This document shows positions 1 to 11,655 of a stretch of 64,000 nucleotides of DNA, piece after piece. The stretch is from Flabesymbios commensalis (taxonomy: Eukaryota; Annelida; Polychaeta; Terebellida; Flabelligeridae). Position 1 is the stretch's first letter, and the number at the start of each line of letters is the position of its first letter. Both the position numbers and the translations under genes were made by a program. Under the pieces are notes generated by a model, which saw nothing but the letters and a program-made list of their open reading frames with translations, ran no database searches and was not told where the DNA came from. The DNA lies in NCBI GenBank assembly GCA_964017125.1, contig OZ024903.1, forward strand, positions 109,637,135 through 109,701,134. The letters are read 5' to 3'.

Positions 1-21
1 GCCGTAGATCAACATCAGGTA

Positions 22-131
22 TTCAAATGAAGCGGAAAGAGCTAAATGAGACATTTATGATTATTTTAAATTGAAAAACACCCTTTGCACTCTTGGTTTA
101 TATAGAAAATATTTCAGCGCTGTAAAGGTTA
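22..131 (-). mobile_element. Family A MITE, hairpin-less half
   Basis: Matches the non-hairpin half of family A in reverse: the landmarks ggtattcaaatgaagcgg and atatttcagcgctgta are present, ending in a decayed AAGGTTAA. The GACGTC hairpin half is absent, so this is a fragment. Confidence 0.7.
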
Positions 132-235
132 ACACAGCTGTTTCATATGATCGTTTTTACTCAGTTTGAGGAGAGATTTGCCGCCGTAAATCTCACCTCA
201 GGGCGAATCCCAGAAACAAGATAATGTGACCTAAT

Positions 236-406
236 GCTGTTTTAATGTTGGGCCAGCATCGCAGATGGTGGCCCAACATCGTGTTCACTGGGATGGAAAC
301 CCAGCAAACACAAAACATTTGTACAACATTTATACAATGTTGGACCAACGTTGAAGTCGTTGGGCCGATGATGTATAAATGTTGCACAATAGTTTGTGTT
401 TGTTGG
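236..406. mobile_element. Two adjacent family E palindromes
   Basis: The first (236-290) has arms ttttaatgttgggcca and tggcccaacat around a short loop. The second (296-406) begins cccagcaaacacaaaac and ends with its complement, folding almost end to end. Family E is a terminal-inverted-repeat element with no coding capacity. Confidence 0.75.
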
Positions 407-587
407 CAATTGCCCGATGTTATTTATGTCAATGCCATGCAAAAGATGTTCGTTTTTTTGCTCGTTTCAGATAACAGCTCATTCATTATATTATCCAGGT
501 AGCAGTTAGGGCTGTACGTGTTGCCCTTCGCAGGACATGCAGAGCTTCAGTTGATCAAATTATAGTGTATCATTCTGAGCAATACTC

Positions 588-836
588 CAACCCTTCCAGC
601 GCGGGGACCGACTTAGACGTCAAAATCTGACGTCTGTAGACGTCAGATTCTGACGTCTAAAGTCGATCCCCGCACTGTAAGAGTGAACATCTGTATTTAT
701 AATGACCGTAAACCTATAACCTATGTATTCAAATGAATAAAAAAAAGCTACCTAAATATTTTTGACGATTTAAAATTGAAAAACCCTTTGGTATCCACGG
801 TTTACACGAAAGTAGCGCAGTACGTAAAGGGCTAAA
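588..836 (-). mobile_element. Family A MITE, near full length
   Basis: The hairpin (gacgtcagattctgacgtc type arms) occupies the left 90 bp and the unique half follows, ending gtaaagggctaa. The right end is a decayed AAAGGGTTAA. Length about 250 bp matches complete copies. Confidence 0.8.
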
Positions 837-1401
837 CACGTTAGCTTTATTGGGTAGTCAATAAAAAAGTGGCAACCGATAATAAATACACTTAAAAGAA
901 AAAATAAGTTCAAAAACAGCTTAAGCAAACAGAGCATCAAATTGTTTTTCAACGCATGTTTAGCTAAGGAGATTATGTTTTCGTTGAGAAAGCGTTAGTG
1001 ATTTCCTTAAATCGAATTCAGTTTCACGCCTCGGGTGCAGACATACAGAGGCTGGCTAATGCAGGCTCTCACCAGACTACAAGAAAGCGGTTTTAACTCC
1101 TGTATCTTGTTGATTTTTCGTATCTACAGCCGGAAGTGTTCAGACGCCGCGGTTCTCTCTGATCAGCAGACAACGGGCGATAATAGGGAGATTCACGCCT
1201 CTCGAACCTTCTAAGACTAAAAACCCACTAAGACCCGCGGCGGCTGCTAGTAAACAGCTAATAAAACAGGTTATAAATTGTCTTATTTTAAATTGTCTTA
1301 TTTTAAATAAGGAGCTAAAATGATAGCAAAGGTGACCTGTAGGCCTAATTTCATTGACGTTTGATAGGCCTGCGACATTTTTTCATAAAATTATATCATT
1401 G
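837..1401. other. No gene or recognised element
   Basis: No long reading frame or clear repeat. A short duplication of taaattgtcttatttta lies near 1270-1312. Confidence 0.5.
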
Positions 1402-1455
1402 TCATTGACCTTGAGGTGGAAATTGCGGAAGCAATTCAAACCTCAAGGTCAATGA
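1402..1455. repeat. Hairpin with family C/D-like tip
   Basis: Sixteen-base arms (tcattgaccttgaggt and complement) enclose aattgcggaagcaatt, which itself pairs. The GC-NNNN-GC stem tip resembles the tips of families C and D, but the arms are different and no TTAA ends were found. Confidence 0.6.
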
Positions 1456-1756
1456 AAATAGTTGTATTAGTTACGTACCAGGTTGTATGACCTTGGCCTT
1501 CCTCAGTCCTGGTAAACAGTTTACAATCTGCTGCTGTATGTCAGCGGGCATTGTACAAGAGAGACCCTGTGGGTAGATTAAGTCACTCTCAAGACCTGGA
1601 AACAAAATATGCAATATATAACAACGATATAAAATAAACAATATATAACAAAAACATAATGCGGGCTTTGTAAACACTATATAATATGCTGCACGGACAT
1701 TGTACTGAATATGTGGTTAGATTAACCCCCTATCCAGCCGTGGGAACAAATATAAC

Positions 1757-1995
1757 CCTTAAAACGCTGATTTTTTTCATAAAAACCATGGAGATTAAAG
1801 GGTTTTATTCAATTTGAAATCATCATAACTGTCTTAGTTAGATCTTTCTGATTTATTTGAATACCTATGTTATGGGTGTACGGCCATTAGAAATATGTTT
1901 TCTCTTACAGTGCGAGGATCGACTTTAGACGTTAGAATCTGAAGTTTGTAGACGTCAGATTATGACGACCAAAGTCGATCCCCGCCCTGTAAGAG
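1757..1995 (+). mobile_element. Family A MITE, near complete
   Basis: Starts CCCTTAAAACGCTGA and ends with the GACGTC-type hairpin and GTAAGAGTTAA. The flanks are decayed TTAA. Several arm mismatches suggest an older copy. Confidence 0.8.
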
Positions 1996-2183
1996 TTAAT
2001 ATAGGCCTACAAAATATAACAGTCCAAGTGTAAATGAAAGCCCCTGTGGGTATAGATTAAATCACTGTCAACACCTGAAATACAATATATAACACAGGCT
2101 TAGTAAACTTTGCTAGTGTCAAAATTCAGGACAATTTAATTTCCAAAAGATCACGTTTCAAGGACTGCGATACTATAACTTAA

Positions 2184-2426
2184 CCCTTTCAATCCTGACT
2201 TTACATTGGCATCTTCATCCACTACAAGCCGCGAATTGCTGTCGCAATTCTCGACTTCTAGTGGATGAAGATGATTTGAAGGGGGTCAAAAAATTAACGA
2301 AAATTACCATGTATTAGTAAACCAGTTTCATGGAAATTTTCGTTCTAAACCCCTAGTTGTAGGAAAATTAAGTCAGTTTTCATGGATGTAAAATGATGTT
2401 TTAAAGCATCGTGAGGGCTTAAAGGG
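2184..2426 (+). mobile_element. Family C MITE, complete, TTAA on both sides
   Basis: Bounded by TTAA at 2180-2183 and 2427-2430. Starts CCCTTTCAATCCTGAC and ends GGGCTTAAAGGG. The internal hairpin has ctacaagccg/cgacttctag arms with tip GCTGTCGC. Near the right end is a palindrome, usually GATGCTTTAATGCATC in this family, here decayed. Confidence 0.85.
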
Positions 2427-2528
2427 TTAACACACAGATTATAATGCATAGGGCCTACTGCTGTAGTACCAGGATAGGCCTACATGAGATCTGCAGTTGT
2501 CACACAGGGTACAATTCAAGGACATTAA

Positions 2529-2725
2529 CTCTTAAAGCGCTAATTTTTATAAAAGGAGGAGGCCGAAGTCTTTTTTCAATCATGAAAGCACGATAACTGT
2601 CCTAGTCAGCTCTTTCCGATTCATTTGAATACCTATGTAATGGGTCTACGGTTTTTAGAAATAAAGACGTCAGATTTACAGACGTCAGATTCTGACGCAC
2701 AAAGTCGATCCCCGCGCTGTAAAGG
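2529..2725 (+). mobile_element. Family A MITE with TTAA flanks
   Basis: TTAA at 2525-2528 and 2726-2729. The unique half is intact but the hairpin is shortened on its left arm, giving about 197 bp instead of about 240. Confidence 0.8.
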
Positions 2726-3082
2726 TTAAAACATGTTTTGTTAAACCTACACATTTTCAAGTAGCCTAGATTCTATTTTCAAGGCCACCAATCACAGGCT
2801 TCAACAACAAATACTGTCTTAAGTTAACAAGCAGTCCCAAATGATATAGTACTTTTTGATATGTATTCAATTCGAAAGTAAAATAAATCAATTAATGTAG
2901 GCTCCTATAACAAAAATCAGTCGCTGACGGTTATTGTGAATCCCCCTGTAGATCAAGATCAGGCATATTCTATCCACATGTCGCCATGGTAACACTATTT
3001 ATCACCCCGGTCGCGTATAACCATTGTCTACGGTGATAGAGCTGAGAAATATCATCTGGTGACGCGAGGAAATCCATCAAAC

Positions 3083-3181
3083 AGGGGACGTTGGCCCAAT
3101 GTTGATTTAATGTTGGGCCACCGTCTACGACGCTGGCCCAGCATTAAAACACCATTGGGCCAACGTCTCCTGTCCGCTGGG
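3083..3181. mobile_element. Family E palindrome, complete
   Basis: Outer arms ggggacgttggcccaatg and complement, inner arms tttaatgttgggcca, and the loop ccgtctacgacgct that recurs in most E copies. Confidence 0.8.
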
Positions 3182-3285
3182 GAATCTATCACGTCTTTAT
3201 TGATCGGTAAGGAATCAGGGAGTCATATCTAACATTCTGATCTTTCTATTACTTTCTCAATCTGAGCAGTGATTCTCACTGCGTA

Positions 3286-3765
3286 TCATCTACGGCCACT
3301 ATGTTTTTTTCTCTGTTTTAGATGAGCGCGCGCATTAGATTTAGGCCGCGCATTACCAAAAAAACATGCGGTTTTTTTCTGCCCAGCGCGCGCATTAGAT
3401 TGTAGCCGATTTCCGAAAAAACAGTCAATTTCGGGAGATAAAAAAAACATTCCAAAAAAAAAGAAGTTCATTTCGGAAGATAAAAATATTTTTCCAGCTA
3501 TGTTTTTCTTTTGCTTTTTTTTCGTCGCCCTCATTTACTTCTTCTAAAATAGGTCAAAAGTTTTTTTATTTCGTCGCCCTCATTAACTTTTCCAGAAATA
3601 TGTCCAATGTTTTTTTTATCTTGTCGCCCTCATTAACTTTTCCAAAAATAGGTTCAATGTTTTTTTTTCTTAAATGTTTTTTTTCCGCCCTCTCTCATTA
3701 GATTTTTTTTTTTTTTCTGATCTAAAACAGAGGAATTAAAACAAGTGGCCTACGGTATCAGCCAC
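3286..3765. mobile_element. T-rich element with about 40-bp terminal inverted repeats
   Basis: The left end (ctacggccactatg, then ctctgttttagatgag) is matched in inverse at the right end (ctgatctaaaacagag, then agtggcctacggta). The interior holds tandem blocks built on cgtcgccctcattaact and long T runs. No transposase frame, so probably non-autonomous. Confidence 0.6.
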
Positions 3766-3789
3766 TAAATACAGCACCTGTCCAATGTC

Positions 3790-4015
3790 AGTCTTTATAG
3801 CCACTTTTATACCGCGTTTTTATACCCCATTTCTATAGCCCGTTTCTTTCATAGCCCGTTTTTTATACCCAATTTTTATACTCGACTTTTACCCCGCCTT
3901 TTATACCCCGTTTTCATGCCCCGCCTTTTATACCCCGCTTTTATACCCTGACTTTTATACCCTGCCTTTTATACCCCGCCTTTTATACCCCGCCTTTTAT
4001 ACTTCGCCTTTTACG
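3790..4015 (+). repeat. Degenerate short tandem array (ttttataccccgcc)
   Basis: About fifteen imperfect units of 12-17 bp following ttttataccccgcc, diverged at the left end and cleaner to the right. Confidence 0.8.
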
Positions 4016-4458
4016 GTTGAAATGCTACACGAATGAACAGTTCCAATCCAGGGAGAATATGCTGTAAGCGCCATGAGGAACCATAGGCTGGATATGTGCG
4101 CTATAAATACTCACATCATTTTATTATTACTATTTCTCGAAATTTCCAAATCGCATATATGCGATTTGGGAATTGCGGAAAATAATAATGTATGTATATG
4201 TATGTTCACATACATATATGTAGGGCCTATTTTTTTCCCCCTGTCAGTGACATAAATTTGCGCACTAAAAAGTTTCTCAATTATCACGTAAGAGAAGAGA
4301 TCAAGCTTAAAACATATTTTACTTTGTGATATATCAGCTCAGTTCCTCGGCTGAATTGACATCAAAACAAATATTGTGAAATATTAAACGGCAACCATAG
4401 CGATTGCAAAGTATTAATACTGACACACGGTGACCCTTCACAATCGCTAAAATAAATA

Positions 4459-4640
4459 AAGTTGACCTCCATGTTGTCAAATCTGAATAATTTCCACCCA
4501 CTTGAAGTTGTGTCTCGCTACCGCGACCCACAACTTCAAGTGAGTGAAAATAAATTACTCAAATTTGTTTAATTTGAGACTAAACATTTGCAAATATTGA
4601 TGTTTAGACATTCATTTCATTCCCAATAACATATATTTCA
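4459..4640. mobile_element. B1/B2 chimera joined at the hairpin
   Basis: The left part (gttgacctccatgttgtc) is family B1 interior. From the hairpin rightward (cttgaagttgtg arms, loop with CGCTACCGCG, then tttgagactaaacatttg) it is family B2 in reverse. The switch coincides with the hairpin arm. Confidence 0.65.
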
Positions 4641-4652
4641 TTGCCTAATCAA

Positions 4653-4892
4653 CCCTTTAACCGCCAAATTATTCAATCTGAATTTGTACCCACTTGAAGT
4701 TGTGTCTCGCTGACGCGATCCACAACTTCAAGTGAGTGAAAATTATTCAGAATTGACAAAATGGAGGTCAACTCTTTTCAAATCTTGCTGGTTGAAGTCA
4801 CATTTTATCTTAAATATATTTAACAAATGTGGTACTTAATGTGCTAATCAAAAACGAAAACCCGAATATATGCGGCACTCGCGGTTAAAGGG
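4653..4892 (-). mobile_element. Family B1 MITE, complete
   Basis: CCCTTTAACCGCC at one end and GCGGTTAAAGGG at the other, 240 bp. Hairpin arms cacttgaagttgtg with loop containing CGCTGACGCG. Flanks TCAA and TTGA are each one change from TTAA. Confidence 0.85.
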
Positions 4893-4947
4893 TTGAGCAA
4901 AAAAAGCGACCATAGTGGTGGTTCGCGGTCAAAGGGTTTAATATTAA

Positions 4948-5398
4948 CCCTTTCAGCGCGGGGACCATCTTTAGACATCACATTCTGATATCTAAAGACT
5001 GAAATAACTAAAAAGATTATAATGGTGAGAGTGCACATGGGTCCTGGGAATTATGGATTCGACCAGGTCCCTTTTTAGCCATTTTTTGGCCTCGCTATTA
5101 GCTTTTATAAGGGAAAAATGATATAAATATAGATAAAAATAGATATTAATTTTTAGGTTCGTTTTTTACACTATTTATAAGCCGAAATCCTCGATGCTCA
5201 GAGCGTAAGAACAGGCGATTCGCCGTTCGCTTGATTCGTTTTTTAACCTATGTGCACCCTCAATGGTCGTACACCCATAACATAGGTATATATTCAAATG
5301 AAGCGGAAAGAGCTAACTAAGACAATTATTATGATTTTAAATTGAAAAAAACATTCGACTTCCATGGTTTATACAAAAATATCTCAGCGTGGGAAGGG
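4948..5398 (-). mobile_element. Family A MITE split by family M
   Basis: Starts after TTAA at 4944-4947 with a partly deleted hairpin, and resumes at 5267 with tcgtacacccataacata. A 237-bp foreign segment lies between. The right end is GGGTTGAA, a decayed TTAA. Confidence 0.8.
5026..5262. mobile_element. Family M element, TIR TGAGRGTGCACATRGGT
   Basis: Inserted in the family A copy. The ends are inverted repeats (tgagagtgcacatgggt, complement of acctatgtgcaccctca). The 4-bp atgg occurs on both sides (5022-5025, 5263-5266) as a probable TSD. No coding frame. Confidence 0.7.
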
Positions 5399-5402
5399 TT
5401 GA

Positions 5403-6040
5403 ATATAGCGGCGTGAACACAATCTCCCTGGTGCGTGTAATGATACATTTGGTTCGTGTAATGCTACATTTGGTTCGTGTAATGCCATATTTTGCACCGA
5501 GACAATCAATCCGGACAGATGGTTGACCTTAAAAATCAATTTCACTAAAACGGAAAACATGTGAGATTATGTGTCTAGAATTTCGCCTCGTTATTCTATC
5601 ACATTTCACGTTCTGTTTGACAAACGTCATTGGTGCCGGCCTAGATACGGGATAAAACTAAAAATGTGCTGTGTTTGTTCCAAAAAGTAACAACTTTTCA
5701 TTGACAGACCATTAGGCCTATATTTTTGAACATCACCATAATAGTTAGATTTACGTCACAGCAGTGATGATCGATTTTCGCTTATTTTTCAACCAGTTTT
5801 AACGACATTTTGTAAGCATTATTTTTCGGAGCGATTAACCCGAACATTCCAATTATGACGCACAGAAAAATTGCATAAATATTGGTTGAGAATTATTTAA
5901 AATGAGCGAAAATCATTGACCACGGCTAAAGTGAATGCCACTAGAGTGGTGTTAAAAAACTAATGTTCTGATTTTTCAGCAGGCCTAGTCAAGTGTCAAT
6001 ATCGATTAATTTCAACTTGAAGAAGAGCGCACTCGACGAT
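5403..6040. other. No gene or recognised element
   Basis: Contains a small local duplication (tacatttggttcgtgtaatg, twice, near 5430-5480) and otherwise nothing I can assign. Confidence 0.5.
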
Positions 6041-6745
6041 AGCCCGTCGCTATTATTGAAATAAAGTTATTGCGCCCACAAGGTCAAATTATTGACGTAA
6101 AATGCAAAAGATCGCAAGTAATCGGCCATTTTGATTATTTTTTCTGCCGTTATCAAACTTAGCGAAGAACTGGTAATTAGTAACATGGGGGGGATGATGG
6201 GTAACACATTTGGGAAGGATACATGAAAAACTTTTCATGTTATCGCGCCCACAAGGACGTAAAATGAGAAAAATCGCAATAAATCGGCCATTTTGATTTT
6301 TTTACAGCCGTTATCGAACTTGTACGAGAACTGGTCCTTGGTAACATGCATTACAAATTTGGGAAGGATTGATAAAAAACTTTTCATGTTATCGCGTCCA
6401 CAAGGTCAAATTATTGACGTGAAATGCGAAAAATCGTAATAAATCGGCCATTTTGATTTTTTTTAGCCATTATCAAACTGGTCGAGTTATCGCGCCCACA
6501 AGGTCAAATTATTGATGTAAAATGCGAAAAAAATCAGCAATTATTGAACTTGTCCGAAAACTGGTCATTTGTAACATGCATAACAAATTTGGGAAGGATA
6601 CACGATTTTTTTTTTCAAATTATTGTGCCCACAAGCAAATGTTAACGCCGACGCCAACTCTGACGACGCCGAACTTCAATTGCAATAGCCCACCTGTTTT
6701 AATTAAAATTAAAAGGTGGGCTGAAAAAGATATCAATCTCGAACA
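6041..6745 (+). repeat. Family J tandem repeat ending in a cccacc tail
   Basis: At least four units of roughly 100-170 bp built on ttatcgcgcccacaaggtc, aatcggccattttgatt and gggaaggat. The last unit runs into gccgacgacgccgaa-type sequence and aatagcccacctgtttt. The same body recurs at 40480-41060. Confidence 0.7.
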
Positions 6746-6868
6746 CAGTTAATTAGAAAAGAGTTAATAACAAATTGTTTGTCTTGCCATTGTTGGGTGA
6801 TCATACATATCTGATTACATATATAGGCCTATATTATCAAAAATGCATAATTTGTATTTCTGATATTA

Positions 6869-6892
6869 CATATATATATATATATATATATA
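6869..6892. repeat. (TA)n microsatellite
   Basis: About twelve uninterrupted TA dinucleotides. Confidence 0.95.
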
Positions 6893-7575
6893 ACCAAACT
6901 TACACCACTATATATATTACAGTTGGCGTAAGCAAGTTAAGGTAGGATGTTGTCTGGAGACGAGAAGGCAGTAAAGTGATCTATGGACCTTTTCTATTAT
7001 TGCACTGAATAGATTCACTGACCCAGGGGAAAACGACCACAGCATGGATGTAAGGCAGTGATGGAAAAACAGGCGAACCGGAAGTAAGACGTCACAATAA
7101 CCTGTGACATTCTATCTACGTCATAATCAATAAGACTCCCGCGCGCGATCTGAGCAAGAGGCAGAGGAAGGCGGGGATAGCTCATCATGCGGGATGTGAT
7201 AGAATGACAGTGTCATAATATTGATGCTGCCTGAATCATCAATGGGAGAACAATGTTTGCACAAGAGTGGAGTAATCAATTGTGAACAGGGCTGTAGTGC
7301 GCTACAAGTGCCATAATGTCGATTATGCATCTGTTTTTATAGAATGGTAACTTCTTTCAAGTGTGAGGTACGCAGTCGCTCAATAATTAAGCGTCTACTC
7401 ATCAGAAACAGTGCATATGCTGACCTTCAAGCACTCATGTCTCACAAATCAACCACATGGAATGTTTTCGGTGAAATCAATAAAACAGAAAATAGGCCTT
7501 ATAATAAGAACGTTCTGTGCTTTCATACACTTAGGTTTATTTCATACACCTTCAAAATCAAAGAAATGTCATGTA
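6893..7575. other. No gene or recognised element
   Basis: Short frames only (longest about 86 codons, no domain recognised, no clear splice context). Confidence 0.45.
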
Positions 7576-7761
7576 CTTTCAAAGCGCTAAAGTTTGTTAA
7601 ATGAAATCATCATAAAATGTCTTAATTAGCTTTTTCTACTTCATTTGAATACCTATGTTATGGGTCTACGGAACTGCCATTGTAAATAGTTTTAGTGTGG
7701 GGATCGCCTTAGACGTCAGGTTCTGACGTCTAAAGTCGATCACCGCACTGAAAGGGTTGAT
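7576..7761 (+). mobile_element. Family A MITE, shortened
   Basis: The unique half (ctacttcatttgaatacc, atgttatgggtctacgg) plus a hairpin missing its central part, ending CACTGAAAGGGTTGA. Confidence 0.75.
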
Positions 7762-8059
7762 ATTGGGGTAAAACTTGTTGCAGAAAAAAGGGCGATATAT
7801 AGATCTGAAGAAATAATCTTAACAAATGGTTCTTTTTGTGTCGGATATATATATTTATGTGCAGACATCGGACGAAATGAGATGCCCTATGAGCCCTATG
7901 AGATGCGAGAACAGCAATTTCAACGAACAGACTGCTATTTTATTTAAATATATAAAATAATAAATATTTAGATCTTGAAAAAAATAAACAAAAGGACTGA
8001 AGTCCTATATCATCCCCCCGCCAAAAATTAGGTTAGACTTTTTACGGGCACAAATATTT

Positions 8060-8405
8060 AAAAAGTCGATTTGTGGTGGCCATTTTAAATTTCAGTAAAA
8101 TCACATGCATATTTCCAGATGGTGGGTAATGTGATTGTACAATGTGAATTATTACTGATTTCAATTTTTCAGTTTTTGCGCCCACAAAAAAATATGAAGT
8201 TTATCCATGGCGGCCATTTTGAATTTCAGTAAAACCTTAAAAAAATCACTCGCACATCTCCATATCGTGGGGAATGTGATAGTTAAAATAAAATTTGAAT
8301 AATTTCCGACTTTGATTTTTTGCGCCCACAAGAAAACGTGACGCTGGACGCCGGAAAGAATCCTGGCGCGACTAAAATCCCCCTTCCCCATTACGGGCGG
8401 GGGAT
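8060..8405 (+). repeat. J-like repeat, two tandem units
   Basis: Two copies about 135 bp apart of ggccattttgaatttcagt ... tttgcgcccacaa, followed by gacgctggacgccgg and a cccc/gggg-rich end with gggggataaaaagg. It resembles the right end of the J-like repeat near 41580-41610. Confidence 0.6.
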
Positions 8406-8672
8406 AAAAAGGATATTGCTCATTTTAGCTGATTTTTTGTATTTTGTATTAACCATTCCCAACTTATCTACTCGGTAGTATAGGTCACACATAAATCATA
8501 ATAAAACATACATATGCCTAGCGCAACTATCTGACTGAGCTATACGAACGAAATGGGCTTTCCTTAAATTCTACATGAAATAGGTGGTTAATTGTCGATG
8601 TATAGGCCTATCAGTTTACGAGATCTAGGTAATTATTACAGGTTTTTGTAGTTTTGTAGGAGGCCTGGTCCG

Positions 8673-8765
8673 TATTCTAGTACAAGTCACGATATATCGT
8701 AAGTTTCGGATTGGCCATCTCGACCAATCCGAAGCTAACGATATATCGTAACTTGTACGAGAATT
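8673..8765. repeat. Family H palindrome
   Basis: A roughly 93-bp foldback with arms tattct-tacaagt-cgatatatcgt and a ggattggccatctcgaccaatcc centre. One of four near-complete copies. Confidence 0.85.
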
Positions 8766-8855
8766 ACAAGGTCTGGACCAGTCAAGGTCCCACGGTACAA
8801 TAAAGTTTAATGCAATGCCCATAAAACGCGAGAGATTGAGAAAATGTCGGATTAT

Positions 8856-8925
8856 TGCTGGCCCAGCGTCGCAGACGCTGGGCCAACATTAACCCGACAT
8901 TGTCTCAATTTGTTGTGTAGTTAAT
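8856..8925. mobile_element. Family E palindrome, partial
   Basis: Core gctggcccagcgtcgcagac/gctgggccaacatt with the left outer arm missing. Confidence 0.6.
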
Positions 8926-10157
8926 CCATAAAAGGCTGTTGTGAGAAAATCTTGCCCAGTGCCAGGTGCTGTGTTTTCATGTGTGAAGACCCCGTAGTGA
9001 CCCTTGATGACCTGATGAGGCATCGAAACGAGACACATTGTCAGTCTGCATAGGCCTACATGGATACAGATTGGACTCATGTTATACATATTGTCGATAC
9101 AGCATTGGTCTAACATTGTTTTGGAGTGCATGAAGATACAGAAGCCACCGACCTGTCCTAGCTATGGGGAACGGTCGGTTAAAAAAATAAGCCTGGAGCA
9201 ATCGGTTTAATATCATAATCAAGGAGTGTACCGTACCGTGTTTACAAACAATTTCTAGGCTTAGTTTTTCAAACGGCTGTGGGGACCCTAATTATTATGG
9301 ACCAGCCCCAATACTCGAACATTGTCAAGCTAGACTGGACATACAAAAACACACTGACACACAGATTAGGGGTGGTTCTAAAGGGGAGACTAATTAATAC
9401 ATTGGTTGCTAGCTCTCAGCGATCTCGGTCATGAGATTGGTCGAGATGGCCATCTCGACCAATCACATGCACAGTATCTGGATGCATCCCTTGCACCGAG
9501 ATTGACGTTTTTGTCAAAGACAACCATATTTAGTTATCACACCACCATGAATAACATCCCCAATGACACGCTTTGATCGAGTCTCCTCGGAGGGCAAAAC
9601 TCATCAGCAATTTCACTTACCGACGTTGGCACAGTGTTATAGGTAATGTTGGGTGAGCGCTATAGCGCTAGCGTTCCCACATGCTAAGAAATTTCACTTC
9701 TGGCTAAAAAATATTGGGCCTCTTTCGCCACAGCCTGGTTGAGTGTAGCGAGAGACAAAAAACAAACCAGACAATGGAACCCCATAAAACCAACATTGGG
9801 CTAACGTTTCCCAGACGAGACGAGAGGGAGATAAATTGATTTGAAATCTTATAATAAGTCATCTGCCTTCAATCAAACAGCGACCAATTTGCAGTCTGTC
9901 AATGTTACCGATATAATACAATATTGTTATTGAAGCCCGAAATACTTCTGGAGACGCGAAAAAATATCACACACTACAAATTATTCAAGACATCTATCCG
10001 GTCCTAAATAATGTTACAAAATATATGGGTTTTTGTAGTTTTCACACATTTTGTCGGTGTTAATTAATTTATTACCAATAATAATGGCAATATTTATTAT
10101 TGTAAAAATAATATTGAGAATGTATTTGAATATACACTTTCTACCTACATCACAGTA
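8926..10157. other. No gene; minor repeat fragments only
   Basis: Holds an H centre fragment at 9433-9470 (gattggtcgagatggccatc) and an E fragment near 9771-9825. The rest is unassigned. Confidence 0.5.
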
Positions 10158-10231
10158 ACCACAAAACATTTGTATAACGTCTTCGACGTTGGACCGATAT
10201 TGTACAAATGTTCTACAAATGTTTTGTGTTT
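10158..10231. mobile_element. Family E palindrome (acatttgta subtype)
   Basis: aaaacatttgtataacgtc and its complement around cttcgacgttgg. The same subtype as 296-406 and 58947-59057. Confidence 0.7.
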
Positions 10232-10594
10232 ACAAGGATTCTCACTAGATATTTCCAAGTCAGCCAATAAAAAATATTCCAAGATTTATAATAGCTTTAA
10301 AAGCCGGACTACCACCTATGTCGCATTTTTTCAACATGGTTACTAGCCATTTGGATTAATGATATTCGGAAGCATTTTATCAGCATGTTCTTGGCATTCC
10401 AAACGTTAGATTTTAGAACCTCACAAAAATTCACAATGTTCCGAAATACAACGCAGTTCGTATTGGACTTGACCACGCAGCTATTCACCCAATACAAATT
10501 ATCGGAACATGAAAAAAATATACATTAAAAATGTCTATACAAAATTGTAAATCAGGATGGTAGCAGGTTTGACATGTCACTATGAGGTCACGTT

Positions 10595-10905
10595 TAGGTC
10601 AAGGAGAAAGAACGAAATTCGATAGATTCGTAGATCCGAATGTATATTCGGATCTACGAATCATCTATCGTAATTGAGTTCATTCTTCGACTTAAAATAC
10701 ACAACATAGGAACATGTGTTTCAAGATTTAATATAAAAAATCTCGTTTTTATAGTCAGCATGGTTAACTATGAAACATTAGCCATCCAGTGTCATGTTGA
10801 AATATTTATATTGTGCGCAACCCGGCGAATGAAAAAATAACAGTAGATTCGTAGATCCGAATCTACTGTTTTAACAATAGACTGACGTCACCGGTGTATT
10901 TTAAA
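10595..10905 (+). mobile_element. Family I element
   Basis: Begins ggtcaaggagaaagaacg, then two hairpins built from gattcgtagatccgaat: one near the left end (10620-10665) and one near the right (10843-10870). Homologous to 61743-62075 and, in reverse, 57312-57892. Confidence 0.75.
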
Positions 10906-11008
10906 ACATTGATATTCACCAGACATAGTTTCAAGAGGAAAAAAAGAAACGCCCCTGATGGCTCATTCGGTCTGGCTGTGGCTCGATGTTTGTCAAAGAG
11001 GTTGTGCT

Positions 11009-11161
11009 TGAATAGCTCCAAATGAAATTAATCGGGCTTTAGGCCACCTTTGTGCACATATAGGCTAAACTGGGCCAGAAGAACCTCCTGCGGACGCTAC
11101 CTCTCGGTCAGGGAGGCCCCCCACAACAGTTTTACACGTGGATGGGGTGAATAGCTCCAAA
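11009..11161 (-). mobile_element. SINE-1, 5'-truncated, with 14-bp TSD
   Basis: Body 11023-11147 (tail side aaatgaaattaatcggg, then gcacatataggctaaac). Direct repeats tgaatagctccaaa flank it at 11009-11022 and 11148-11161. The first tRNA-like head is missing. Confidence 0.85.
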
Positions 11162-11483
11162 CTGTTCAAAGACCTCTAGGGTGCAGTGCTGTCTATGATA
11201 GTCTATACACATGATAAAGAACTATAAAGAACACTTGAATTAATTCGATAATAGTAGAGCATATTCCCGAATTCGGGCATCTCTCAGTCAGATTTTGCCA
11301 TGATTGTGCAGAAAGCGCGTTAAGCTTTATAGGTCTATTCACATTCATGTATTTTGGGAGTTTTCTGAGTTTTGGGAGTTTTCTGAAGACCCCCTGATTG
11401 ACGTTGGAATATATCTCAGATGTTGGATCTGCCTGTTTACCAGCATGCCAGGCAATTCTACCGTCTCTTTAGACATGCAAAGG

Positions 11484-11525
11484 TGTATCTGCCACTTTGT
11501 AAAGTGGCAGATACACCCTTTCATG
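11484..11525. repeat. Family N hairpin
   Basis: Arms gtgtatctgccacttt and complement around a 2-base centre. Related hairpins occur at 50757, 55264 and 55343. Confidence 0.8.
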
Positions 11526-11655
11526 TCGAACGAGACAAAACATCGCTCAGGTATTCCCAAATGCTAGATGTTTGGCGTTGTTATTTCTGAGATCTTGGAT
11601 CAGTATGTTTCACAGCAGGCGAGGTGTGTCTAACCAAGCTAGTAGCCTTGGTCTA

